The translations under genes and the position numbers were made by a program. The notes under the pieces were generated by a model that worked only from the letters and a program-made list of their open reading frames with translations, made no database searches and had not been told where the DNA came from. This document shows positions 42,233 through 49,939 of a stretch of 56,692 bases of DNA, piece after piece. Every line of letters begins with the position of its first letter. The first letter of the stretch is position 1. Source of the stretch: CAZNNH01 sp964574335 (GTDB lineage Bacteria; Acidobacteriota; Vicinamibacteria; Fen-336); the NCBI GenBank assembly GCA_964574335.1, contig CAZNNH010000021.1, forward strand, positions 1 through 56,692. Reading direction: 5' to 3'.

Positions 42233-44212
42233 TCAGTCCACGGCGGCGACCGGGACGACGAACAGCGTGCTGCTGAGGGCGGGCACGGTCAGCGGCCGGG
42301 AGGCGTCGATGTCGTCCTGGCGGTGGATGTCCACGCCCCGCGGCTGGCCCGGCGCGTTGTGGGCGAGGGGATCCGCCCCCGTGATGTGGAAACGCGTGGC
42401 CCTACCGGCGACCGCTACCCCCGCTGCCGCCAGGTCGATCTCGACCGGGGCGTTGGTCGGGTTCACCACGCTGAGGGTGAGCCCCAAGCGGTCTTCGGCG
42501 AGCGCGGCGGCGATGTCGAGGGGCTCGGGGGCCGGCGCCACCTGCAGCGGGATCGAGCCGTAGTGGGCCCGGTAGAGCTGCAACACCAGGCCGGTCGGCT
42601 CCATCTCGGCCTGGGTCTTGGTGGTCTTGACGGCACCGATCACGTTCACCGTCTGGGCGTAGTGGGCCATCCGGATCAGGTCGCTCTGGCGGTAGTACTC
42701 GTGCAGGCCGGCGGCCACGCCCAGGGCGTCGGCCAGGTCGTAGATGCAGCCGAGCTCGCCGTAGACGTACTCACGGTGCCAGTAGTTCCACTCGTCCATG
42801 GCGATGGGCATCGTCCGGCCCTCGAGATTGGGGAGGCTCTTCTGCAGCTTCCGGTGCCCCTCGGCCTTGTGCCGGATCGCGTTCTTGAGCATGGCGACGT
42901 GGGTGACCAGGTCGACCCGTCCCTCGTGGGTCCAGGGCTTGCGGCCCTCGTAGAAGTGCTCGGAGAGCATGTTCATGTGGTTGGCGCAGCTCTCGAGCAT
43001 CCCGTACGACCAGGTGATGCCGCGCTCGACCTGCTCCGGGTCGTTGTCCTTGTTGATGCCGTCGAGGTCGCCCACCCCCACCAGCACCGCATCCGGGTCG
43101 ACCCCCCACATCGCCTCGGCGACCCGGTTGTGCTTCAGCACGTAGTGGTGGAGCTGCATGAAGCCGAGCTGCCAGGGACCGAACATCTCGTTGCCCACGC
43201 ACCAGTACTTGACGCCGTAGGGCTCGGGGTGGCCGTTCTTGGCCCGCCAGCCTCCCGCCAGGCTGCCCGCCTTTCCGTTGCAGTACTCGACCCACTGGGC
43301 GGCCGAGTAGTCGTCGCCGAAGCCGGTGTTGACGGCGATCATCGGCGCCGCCCCCACCTCGCGGGTGAAGGCCAGGAACTCGTCGGTGCCGAAGTCGTTG
43401 TGCTCGACGCCGGTCCAGGCCGGGTTCTTGCGTGGCGGCCTCCGGTCGCGGTCGCCGATGCCGTCCCGCCAGTCGTAGCCGCTCACGAAGTTGCCGCCCG
43501 GCCAGCGGTAGACGGTGGCGTCGAGCTGCTTGAGCAGGGAAAGCGTGTCCCGCCGCATGCCGCTGACGTTGTCGGCCGGCATCAGCGACGGCGGCCCCAG
43601 CAGCACGTCGCCTTCCAGGGCACGGATCTCGAGCCGGGCCTCGTCCGTGCTGGCGCCGGCGGTGAAGGAGAAGGGCAACTTCGAGTAGTCGTGCCCGTCG
43701 AACGAGAGCCGCTTCGCCGCCCGGGCTTCGGGAGCGTCACCCCACACCAGGGCCACCTCCACCTCGGCCCGCTCGCCGAGCGGCTTGGCCCACAGGTAGC
43801 CGACGTGGTCGTGTCCGCCGACCACGGCGAGATCGTGCTGGCGGATCCCCGCTCCCTGGCGGAGGCGCGGCGCGTGCTTGCCCACGAAGACGTCGTCTTC
43901 GACCATCAGCACCCCATCCGCGGCGCCCATGATCTCCCACGGCGAGGCCCCCACCACCGGGAATGCCGTGTCCTGGAGGGACTTGTAGGGCGCGTACTCG
44001 GCCGTGATCGGGAAGTAGAACTTGCGGTCCTCGAGCTGCTCCGCCCAGATGCCGCCGTAGATGCAGCGGCCCAGGTGCTCGATGAACTGGCCGTAGATGA
44101 ACGGGCTGATCGGAGCGCCGGTGCGGGCGGCGTCGATCTCGACCCGGATCGGCTCGGCTCCCCATGCCGCGGGAGCCAGGAGCAGGGCGACGAAGGCGGC
44201 GATCGTTCTCAT
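42233..44212 (-). CDS. Exported alpha-L-arabinofuranosidase, GH51
   Basis: 659-residue glycosidase with a signal peptide (MRTIAAFVALLLAPAAWGA). The (beta/alpha)8 barrel has the acid/base Glu342 in CVGNEMFGPW and the nucleophile Glu474 in IAMDEWNYW, as in GH51. ISPFIYGQFIEHLGRCIYGG near the N-terminus and RWPGGNFVSGYDW are family motifs. A C-terminal beta domain follows. It removes arabinofuranosyl side chains from arabinoxylan or pectin. GGAGG precedes the ATG. It lies 118 bp downstream of the M64 peptidase gene, in the same direction. Confidence 0.94.
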   Translation of the reverse strand: MRTIAAFVALLLAPAAWGAEPIRVEIDAARTGAPISPFIYGQFIEHLGRCIYGGIWAEQLEDRKFYFPITAEYAPYKSLQDTAFPVVGASPWEIMGAADGVLMVEDDVFVGKHAPRLRQGAGIRQHDLAVVGGHDHVGYLWAKPLGERAEVEVALVWGDAPEARAAKRLSFDGHDYSKLPFSFTAGASTDEARLEIRALEGDVLLGPPSLMPADNVSGMRRDTLSLLKQLDATVYRWPGGNFVSGYDWRDGIGDRDRRPPRKNPAWTGVEHNDFGTDEFLAFTREVGAAPMIAVNTGFGDDYSAAQWVEYCNGKAGSLAGGWRAKNGHPEPYGVKYWCVGNEMFGPWQLGFMQLHHYVLKHNRVAEAMWGVDPDAVLVGVGDLDGINKDNDPEQVERGITWSYGMLESCANHMNMLSEHFYEGRKPWTHEGRVDLVTHVAMLKNAIRHKAEGHRKLQKSLPNLEGRTMPIAMDEWNYWHREYVYGELGCIYDLADALGVAAGLHEYYRQSDLIRMAHYAQTVNVIGAVKTTKTQAEMEPTGLVLQLYRAHYGSIPLQVAPAPEPLDIAAALAEDRLGLTLSVVNPTNAPVEIDLAAAGVAVAGRATRFHITGADPLAHNAPGQPRGVDIHRQDDIDASRPLTVPALSSTLFVVPVAAVD

Positions 44213-44330
44213 GGTTCGTGGACCTCCTTGGGTGGGCCGGCAACAGCCGAGGGGGAGTCTGTCACCTGAGCCCCCTTCGGACAAGTGGCCTGGCCTGCGA
44301 GGCCCCGAGCCTCTCGGCCGCGCCCCGGCC

Positions 44331-45716
44331 TCAGCGGGCGTACTGGTCGAACACCCGCTCCAGGGCCCGGCGGCAGACGGCACAGAAGCCCACCTGGTCG
44401 CGGGTGAACATGATGCAATCGGACTCGGGCCGGTAGTAGCCCTGGGTCTGGTACATCGCCCCCTCGAAGGCGCCCACCTTCCCGGCGAAGGGTCCCGCCG
44501 CCAGCAGCCGGGTGGTCTTCTTGCGCTCCTCGGCGAAGAGCGCCTCCATCTCCGCCTCGGGCCGGCTCTTCGCTCGGAGCTCGCGGCGCCGCTGCTGGAC
44601 CGCCTTCTGGGCCTCCTCCGTCTCCTTCTTCGGCCACGGCGTCGGCAGCGGCGTGCCGTCGGCGATCAGCTCGGCCCACTTCGCGGCGTGTGGGTCCGCG
44701 GTCACGTTCCGCTCCCAGGGCTCCTGGAGGACCTCCGGCTTCTCGTAGGCCACCGACGAGGTGTAGTACTCGTCGGCCAGGCCGGCGATGTGGTGGCCGA
44801 GCTCGTGGACGAAGATGTAGGGGGTGAAGGCGTTGTCGGCCGCCACCGTGGCGTAGAGGTTGTGGATCCCGCCACCGCCGTACTTGCGGTCGTTGACCAC
44901 GATGGCCAGGAACTCGTACGGCGCCGCCGCCGCCGCCTCGCGGATCCGCTGGTTGTCGAAGCCCAGCACGTATCGCTCCGAGCCGAAGGCGTCGTAGCGT
45001 ACCCGCAGCGCCGAGCGGCGCCGGACGCCGTCGGACGGACGCGCCACGCCGCTCTCGGGAGACGGGGTGTCGACCACCCACACGTTGAAGTCCGAGCGTC
45101 GCTCCCGATACGGCGACACCGCGAACAGCGTCTCGGTGAGCCGGCGGGCATCGGCGTGCCACTTCTCCATCTCCGAGGCCATGTACCCGTCGCCCAACAG
45201 CAGCAGGTCGACCTTGGCCTGGGGTGGGCCGTTCTTCATCACCGTCCAGACCACGGCGTCCCGTGGGGGGCCGGTCCGGTCGATGGTCGGGTCCTTGGGG
45301 TCCACCAGGACCGACCAGATCTCCCGGAAGGCGTTGTCGGGGCCCCGCTTCTTGAGCAGCACCTGGACCCTGGCGGCCGGCTCCGGGAAGCGTAGCGACT
45401 CGTGCTGGGTGAGCTTGTGGCGGTGGGCCTCGCCGGTCGTCTCCCATTCGCCGAAGATGCTGGCGAAGCCACGGGAGTAGAGCAGCCGGTTGGTGCCGAG
45501 GTCGCGCACCTCGAAGCAGTACTTGCCCAGGTTGGTCTCGTCGATGTTGCCGTCCGCCGGGCCCGGCCAGGGGCCCTCCAGCACCACGGCGTCGAGCGAG
45601 AAGCCTTCGGATGCGGCGTCACCGAAGTGGAAGTAGTCGAGCCGCAGCGTCGCCGTCTCGGCGCCCGCGGTGGCGGTCACCAAGAAGGCCACGGCACAGA
45701 CGCTCCACCGATTCAT
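44331..45716 (-). CDS. Exported M64-family metallopeptidase
   Basis: 461-residue protein with a signal peptide (MNRWSVCAVAFLVTATAGAE). The N-terminal about 130 residues are a beta-rich M64 N-terminal domain. The catalytic domain contains VDLLLLGDGYMASEMEKW and the zinc site HELGHHIAGLADEYY beginning at His304 (His304, Glu305, His308), the IgA-peptidase M64 signature. A C-terminal Cys-containing segment (CAVCRRALE) ends the protein. Members cleave IgA in gut bacteria, but in environmental bacteria the substrate is unknown. GGGAGG lies upstream of the ATG; the gene is divergent from the zinc-ribbon kinase. Confidence 0.92.
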   Translation of the reverse strand: MNRWSVCAVAFLVTATAGAETATLRLDYFHFGDAASEGFSLDAVVLEGPWPGPADGNIDETNLGKYCFEVRDLGTNRLLYSRGFASIFGEWETTGEAHRHKLTQHESLRFPEPAARVQVLLKKRGPDNAFREIWSVLVDPKDPTIDRTGPPRDAVVWTVMKNGPPQAKVDLLLLGDGYMASEMEKWHADARRLTETLFAVSPYRERRSDFNVWVVDTPSPESGVARPSDGVRRRSALRVRYDAFGSERYVLGFDNQRIREAAAAAPYEFLAIVVNDRKYGGGGIHNLYATVAADNAFTPYIFVHELGHHIAGLADEYYTSSVAYEKPEVLQEPWERNVTADPHAAKWAELIADGTPLPTPWPKKETEEAQKAVQQRRRELRAKSRPEAEMEALFAEERKKTTRLLAAGPFAGKVGAFEGAMYQTQGYYRPESDCIMFTRDQVGFCAVCRRALERVFDQYAR

Positions 45717-45845
45717 CAGGAACCTCCCGGTGAGGGCTCACTCACCGGGCCATTCTGGACCAGCGCCACCGCCAGAGCCAGAGCCCAGGGTCGGACCCCG
45801 GCATGCGGAAGGACGAGTCAGGTTTCTCGGTTCCGGTCGGCAGTG

Positions 45846-45851
45846 TATGCT
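45846..45851 (+). promoter_or_regulatory. -10 box TATGCT of the zinc-ribbon kinase gene
   Basis: TATGCT about 32 nt before the ATG at 45884; no clear -35. Confidence 0.4.
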
Positions 45852-45883
45852 GACATCCGCCGTCCGCCGGTTCGACCCCCGTC

Positions 45884-47971
45884 ATGAGCTGCCCATTCTG
45901 CGGAGCCAGGCCCACGAAGGCAGAGTACTGCCCGTCCTGCGGCCATCCCACCGCCGACACCGCCATCATCCGTCGCGGCTCGGTGGTGGCCTCCCGCTAC
46001 GAGATCACCGGGATCCTGGGTCGGGGGGGAATGGGCGTGGTCTACAAGGCGTTCGACCACGTCCTCGAGGACCCGGTGGCGCTGAAGGTGCTGAGGCCGG
46101 ACATCGCGGGAGATGCCGAGCTGGTGCGCCGCTTCCGGCAGGAGATCCGCCTGGCCCGCAAGGTGCGCCACCGCCACGTCTGCGCCATCCACGAGTACGT
46201 CGAGGACGGCGCCCTGCGCTGCCTGTCGATGGAGCTGGTCGAGGGGACCACCCTGCGGCAGTTCCTCGACCGGCACGGCCCGTTTGCTCCCGAAGACGGC
46301 GTGCTGCTCGGCATCCAGGCGGCGGACGGCCTGCAGGCGATCCACGAGGCCGGCATCATCCACCGCGACCTGAAGTCGGCCAACCTGATGCGTGACCCGC
46401 GGGGTCAGCTCCGGCTGATGGACTTTGGGATCGCCAAGGAGTGGCGCTCTGACGTCACCGCCACCCAGCAGGTGCTGGGCACCCCGGAGTACGTCAGCCC
46501 GGAGCAGGCCCGCGGCGAGCGCGTCGACTTCCGCAGCGACCTCTACGCCCTCGGCGTGGTGCTTTACGAGCTGTTCGTGGGCCAGGTCCCGTTCCGCGGT
46601 GACACCGCGATCGCCACCGTGATGAAGCACATCCACGAGCCGCTGGAGCTCGACAGCAGCCTGGGCCTGCCGGAGGCGGTGCTTCCCGTCCTGCGCAAGG
46701 CGCTGGCCAAGGAGCCGTCGCTGCGCTACCAGACGGCGCTGGAGGTCAGCGAGGGGCTGCGCGAGGTGGGGGCCCGTCTGACCGGACAGGCGTACCACAC
46801 CCCGATCACGCCGCTGCCGGTGGAGACGCCGTTGCCCCGGGGGACCGACGCCATGGGCGCCGCCGCCCCGGCGCTGGCCGGCGACCTCAAGACCATGAAG
46901 CTGTCCACCATCCTGCGGTGGATCGCCTCGGGTGAGCTGACGGGCACGCTGCGGCTGGAGGGCCGCAGCGTCCACAAGCAGCTCTTCTTCAGCGGTGGCG
47001 CCATCAGCTCCACCTGGTCCAACGACCCTCGGGAGTCGCTCGGCCAGTTCCTGGTCCGTGGCGGCCACGTGACCGAGGAGCAGCTCTTCAAGGCGCTGAT
47101 CCGCCAGGAGCAGGAGGGGCGTCTGCTCGGCACGATCCTGGTGTCCGAGGGGGTGCTGGGCGAGGAGGAGCTGCTCCAGGCGATGCGGGAGAAGGCGGAG
47201 GGGACCGTCTACGACCTGTTCCTGTGGGACGAGGGGCGCTTCGTCTTCGGGCAGGACGAGGTGCCGCCCCAGGCCCCGGTCCAGCTCCGGCTGGACGTTT
47301 CCACCGTCATCGCCGAAGGGACCAGACGGCGCGACGACTGGAGCCGGATTCGCAAGACCATCCCCTCGGGGCGGGTCACGTTCCGTCGCCTCGAGCCGGA
47401 TCCGGAAGGGCTCGACCCTCGGGAGCGGCGCTTGCTCGAGCTGGCGGGGCACGGCAAGACGGTGGGCGACATCGCCCTCGAGCTGCACACCACCGACTTC
47501 GAGGTGGCGGCCGGGCTGCACGCCCTGTGCGCCTGCGGCTACCTGGCCGTCGAGGCGGTGGGCGACGAGGCCCAGACGGCCGAGACGCTCCGGGCCATCC
47601 GTGAGCTGCTGGAGATCGCCGAGCGGCGCCTCAAGGAGCAGCGCTTCGACGAGGCCCTCGACTCGTACGAGGCGGTGCTGAACCTGGACCGGCTGAACCA
47701 GCCGGCGAAGAAGGGGCTGATCGCCGTGGTGGAGGGGCGGGAGAGGGCCCGCGCCCGCAAGGCGGTGCAGCCCAACAAGGTCCCGGTGCTGCAGGTGGAC
47801 CTGGCGTCCCTCACCCTGGCCAACGTGGATCCCCAGGAGGCCTTCATCCTCTCCCGGATCAACGGGCGCTGGGACGTGCAGTCGATCCTGAAGCTGTGCC
47901 CGATCGCCGAGGACGATGCCATCCTGGCCTTCGCCCGCCTCCTCTCCCGCCGGATCATCGAGCTGCGCTAA
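45884..47971 (+). CDS. Zinc-ribbon Ser/Thr protein kinase with DUF4388 and TPR-like C-terminus
   Basis: 695-residue soluble kinase. An N-terminal zinc ribbon (Cys3, Cys6, Cys16, Cys19) precedes the kinase domain (about 39-300): GRGGMGVVYKAFD, Lys68, HRDLKSANLM, DFGIAKEW and LGTPEYVSPEQARG. A DUF4388 (PATAN-like) domain follows (about 330-480; KLSTILRWIASGELTGTLRL), found in bacterial signalling proteins. The C-terminus has two TPR-like helices (RLKEQRFDEALDSYEAVLNL) and a winged-helix-like end (FILSRINGRWDVQSILKLCP). It may integrate phosphorylation with a scaffold or stress readout. All catalytic residues are intact. Confidence 0.94.
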   Translation: MSCPFCGARPTKAEYCPSCGHPTADTAIIRRGSVVASRYEITGILGRGGMGVVYKAFDHVLEDPVALKVLRPDIAGDAELVRRFRQEIRLARKVRHRHVCAIHEYVEDGALRCLSMELVEGTTLRQFLDRHGPFAPEDGVLLGIQAADGLQAIHEAGIIHRDLKSANLMRDPRGQLRLMDFGIAKEWRSDVTATQQVLGTPEYVSPEQARGERVDFRSDLYALGVVLYELFVGQVPFRGDTAIATVMKHIHEPLELDSSLGLPEAVLPVLRKALAKEPSLRYQTALEVSEGLREVGARLTGQAYHTPITPLPVETPLPRGTDAMGAAAPALAGDLKTMKLSTILRWIASGELTGTLRLEGRSVHKQLFFSGGAISSTWSNDPRESLGQFLVRGGHVTEEQLFKALIRQEQEGRLLGTILVSEGVLGEEELLQAMREKAEGTVYDLFLWDEGRFVFGQDEVPPQAPVQLRLDVSTVIAEGTRRRDDWSRIRKTIPSGRVTFRRLEPDPEGLDPRERRLLELAGHGKTVGDIALELHTTDFEVAAGLHALCACGYLAVEAVGDEAQTAETLRAIRELLEIAERRLKEQRFDEALDSYEAVLNLDRLNQPAKKGLIAVVEGRERARARKAVQPNKVPVLQVDLASLTLANVDPQEAFILSRINGRWDVQSILKLCPIAEDDAILAFARLLSRRIIELR

Positions 47972-48030
47972 GGGACTTGCCTTCCCCTGGTCCGGGCCGG
48001 ACCTGGCCAAGAGTGCCGCCCTTCCCGTGC

Positions 48031-48036
48031 TAGACT
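48031..48036 (+). promoter_or_regulatory. -10 box TAGACT of the coiled-coil protein gene
   Basis: TAGACT with 7 nt to the ATG at 48044, implying a leaderless start; no -35 match. Confidence 0.5.
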
Positions 48037-48043
48037 CCCCACC

Positions 48044-48565
48044 ATGGCGTGGCTCGTCCTCATGCTCGCCCTGGGCCTGGCACCCGCCAGCGCGGCGCCG
48101 GATGAACCGGTCGGCGAGAAGCTGGCCAAGCACCCCGTCAAGACCTACACCCAGGCCGACCTCGACCGGGTTCGGCAGCCACGGCCCAAGTCCCGCCCCG
48201 CCGAAGCCGTTTCTCCCGCCAAAGCCGACGACGACGACGCGGAAGTGAGGAAGCAGCTCGATGCCGAAGGTGCTCAGCGCGATCAGCAGCGGGCGATGTG
48301 GAGGGTGCGGGCCGATCAGGCCCGTACCGCCGTGTCTCACGCCGAGGCTCGGGTGAAGGCTCTCGAGTCCAAGGCCAACGCGCGCTTCACCGACCTGCTC
48401 CAGTCCTGCGGCCAGGCCCTCGCGCAGCGGCAGAGCCTCAGCCACGCCATGGAGGATCTCGACCGAGCCAAGGCCGACCTGGCTGCCGCCAAGAAGGCCG
48501 TCGAGGACCTGGAGGAAGAGGCGCGCCGGGCCTCCATCCCGCCCGGCTGGCTTCGCGAGCGATAG
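48044..48565 (+). CDS. Exported coiled-coil protein
   Basis: 173-residue protein with a signal peptide (MAWLVLMLALGLAPASAA). A charged Pro/Lys region is followed by a long helical coiled coil (about 75-160) with RVRADQARTAVSHAEARV and LDRAKADLAAAKKAVEDLEE. The single Cys (QSCGQ) sits mid-coil. No family is recognised; a periplasmic spacer or scaffold fits the shape. It follows the zinc-ribbon kinase gene by 72 bp and has its own -10 box. Confidence 0.75.
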   Translation: MAWLVLMLALGLAPASAAPDEPVGEKLAKHPVKTYTQADLDRVRQPRPKSRPAEAVSPAKADDDDAEVRKQLDAEGAQRDQQRAMWRVRADQARTAVSHAEARVKALESKANARFTDLLQSCGQALAQRQSLSHAMEDLDRAKADLAAAKKAVEDLEEEARRASIPPGWLRER

Positions 48566-48710
48566 CCGCCTCGGGGCCCCGTCTGGGCCGGGTTCCAGCC
48601 TCCGGGCGCTGGCCCGGATGTGAAAAGAAGTAGAACCCATCCCGTGCCTCATGCGTATCCAGGGGTGAACGTCAGGGTCCTCGGGTCGGGGGCCGGAACG
48701 GAGGCACAGG

Positions 48711-49268
48711 ATGAGACGAAAGGCACTCTTGCTGGTGGCGGTGGCCGCCGCCATCCTGCTCATGGCGGGGCCGGTCCGGGCCCAGGCGGCCGCGCCATGG
48801 ATTCATATCCAGGTCGACGAGCCGCAGACGCCGTCCAAGGTGAACGTGAACCTCCCGCTGTCGCTGGTGCAGGTGGCGCTGGAGGCGGCCCCCGAGAAGG
48901 TGATCTCCAAGGGCAGGATCCAGATCCCCGACAGCCACCACGACCTGTCGGTGGCCGACATGCGGCGGATGTGGAAGGAGCTCGACGCCGCGGGTGACGC
49001 CCAGTTGGTCTCGGTCGAGGACGAGGACGAGACGGTCCACATCAGCCGCGAGGGCAACTTGTTCAAGGTCAGGGTCGAGGGGCAGGCCAAGAAGGAGAAC
49101 GTGCACATCGAGATCCCGGTGGCGGTGGTGGACGCCCTGTTCTCGGCCGAAGGCGACCAGCTCAACGTGGCCGCCGCCCTCAAGGAGCTCCAGTCGCTGC
49201 GCGGCGACATCGTCCGGGTCAACGACGAAGACTCCGCGGTCCGGATCTGGATCGACGAGAAGAACTGA
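48711..49268 (+). CDS. Exported repeat protein A (two copies of a VxVPxxxV module)
   Basis: 185-residue exported protein with a signal peptide (about 1-26, ALLLVAVAAAILLMAGPVRA). The mature part has two copies of a module. Each starts with a V-x-V/I-x-(L/I)-P strand plus helix (VNVNLPLSLVQVALEA; VHIEIPVAVVDALFSA), passes a Leu-rich helix (VADMRRMWKELDAA; VAAALKELQSL) and ends with a hairpin of the type LVSVEDEDETVHI or IVRVNDEDSAVRI. The net charge is strongly acidic. GGAGG lies 7 nt upstream of the ATG. The next gene, 8 bp downstream, is a paralogue. I know no characterised member. Confidence 0.8.
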   Translation: MRRKALLLVAVAAAILLMAGPVRAQAAAPWIHIQVDEPQTPSKVNVNLPLSLVQVALEAAPEKVISKGRIQIPDSHHDLSVADMRRMWKELDAAGDAQLVSVEDEDETVHISREGNLFKVRVEGQAKKENVHIEIPVAVVDALFSAEGDQLNVAAALKELQSLRGDIVRVNDEDSAVRIWIDEKN

Positions 49269-49276
49269 GGTCCGTG

Positions 49277-49798
49277 ATGCTGAAAGCAGCCGCCATCACC
49301 ATGGCCGTGCCGGTCGCGCTGGTGGCCCTGGTCGCATCCACGGCCAGCTTCGCGGTGGTCGACGTCCGGGAGTCCGGCCCCGACGGGAAACACATCATCG
49401 TGCCGGTGCCGCTGGCCCTGGCCCAGGCCGTCGTGGGGTTCGCGCCCACCGACAAGACCAAGCTCGAGATCCCGGAGCTGGGCGAGTACGCCCCGATCGC
49501 GCGCCGGATCCTGGCCGAGCTCAAGAACGTCCCCGACGGAGAGCTGGTGCGGGTCGAGGAGCGCGCCGAGACCGTCGTCATCAGCAAGGTCGGTGACGAG
49601 GTCAAGATCAGGGTCGACAACACCCGCGAGCACGTGTCGGTCAACGTCCCCCTCGACTCCGTGATCGGGATCCTGGAGGACGCCCAGGACGGCCAGCTCT
49701 ACGCCGGCGACGTGATCGCTTCCTTGCGCGGCCTCTCCCGGACCGACCTGGTGGAGGTCGAGAACGACGACGAGCACGTCAAGGTCTGGATCTGGTAG
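49277..49798 (+). CDS. Exported repeat protein B (paralogue of protein A)
   Basis: 173-residue protein with a signal peptide (hydrophobic core ITMAVPVALVALVASTASFA). It repeats the two-module plan of its neighbour: IIVPVPLALAQAVVGF, then ILAELKNV and ELVRVEERAETVVI; VSVNVPLDSVIGIL, then DVIASLRGL and LVEVENDDEHVKVWIW. A and B share order, spacing and the DED/NDDE-type hairpin, so they arose by gene duplication after an earlier module duplication. The pair is surely one operon. A GTG codon lies directly before the ATG. A hairpin follows the stop. Binding or assembly function is only a guess. Confidence 0.8.
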   Translation: MLKAAAITMAVPVALVALVASTASFAVVDVRESGPDGKHIIVPVPLALAQAVVGFAPTDKTKLEIPELGEYAPIARRILAELKNVPDGELVRVEERAETVVISKVGDEVKIRVDNTREHVSVNVPLDSVIGILEDAQDGQLYAGDVIASLRGLSRTDLVEVENDDEHVKVWIW

Positions 49799-49804
49799 CC
49801 TGCC

Positions 49805-49831
49805 CCGCCGGGGGGCCCTGCTCCCCGGCGG
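49805..49831 (+). terminator. Hairpin after the repeat-protein operon
   Basis: CCGCCGGGG / CCCCGGCGG, a perfect 9-bp stem with a 9-nt loop, 6 nt after the stop of repeat protein B. There is no U-run, but the position fits a terminator. Confidence 0.5.
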
Positions 49832-49869
49832 TCCGCCGTCCCCCCTCCGCACCGCCCCGCCGGCTTGGC

Positions 49870-49875
49870 TAGAAT
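49870..49875 (+). promoter_or_regulatory. -10 box TAGAAT of the PLP enzyme gene
   Basis: TAGAAT 64 nt before the ATG at 49940, giving a leader of about 55-60 nt that contains an inverted repeat. Confidence 0.5.
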
Positions 49876-49901
49876 CTCCTACCAGCAGGATCTTCGGCCG
49901 C

Positions 49902-49920
49902 GTCAGGATCTCCTCCTGAC
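49902..49920 (+). promoter_or_regulatory. Leader hairpin with possible anti-Shine-Dalgarno
   Basis: GTCAGGA (49902-49908) and TCCTGAC (49914-49920) form a perfect 7-bp stem with a 5-nt loop. The segment CTCCTCC inside it could instead pair with the GGGAGGGG Shine-Dalgarno just before the ATG. Two exclusive structures would allow translation control. Inferred from pairing only. Confidence 0.4.
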
Positions 49921-49939
49921 GAGCCGGGAGGGGAAGCCC

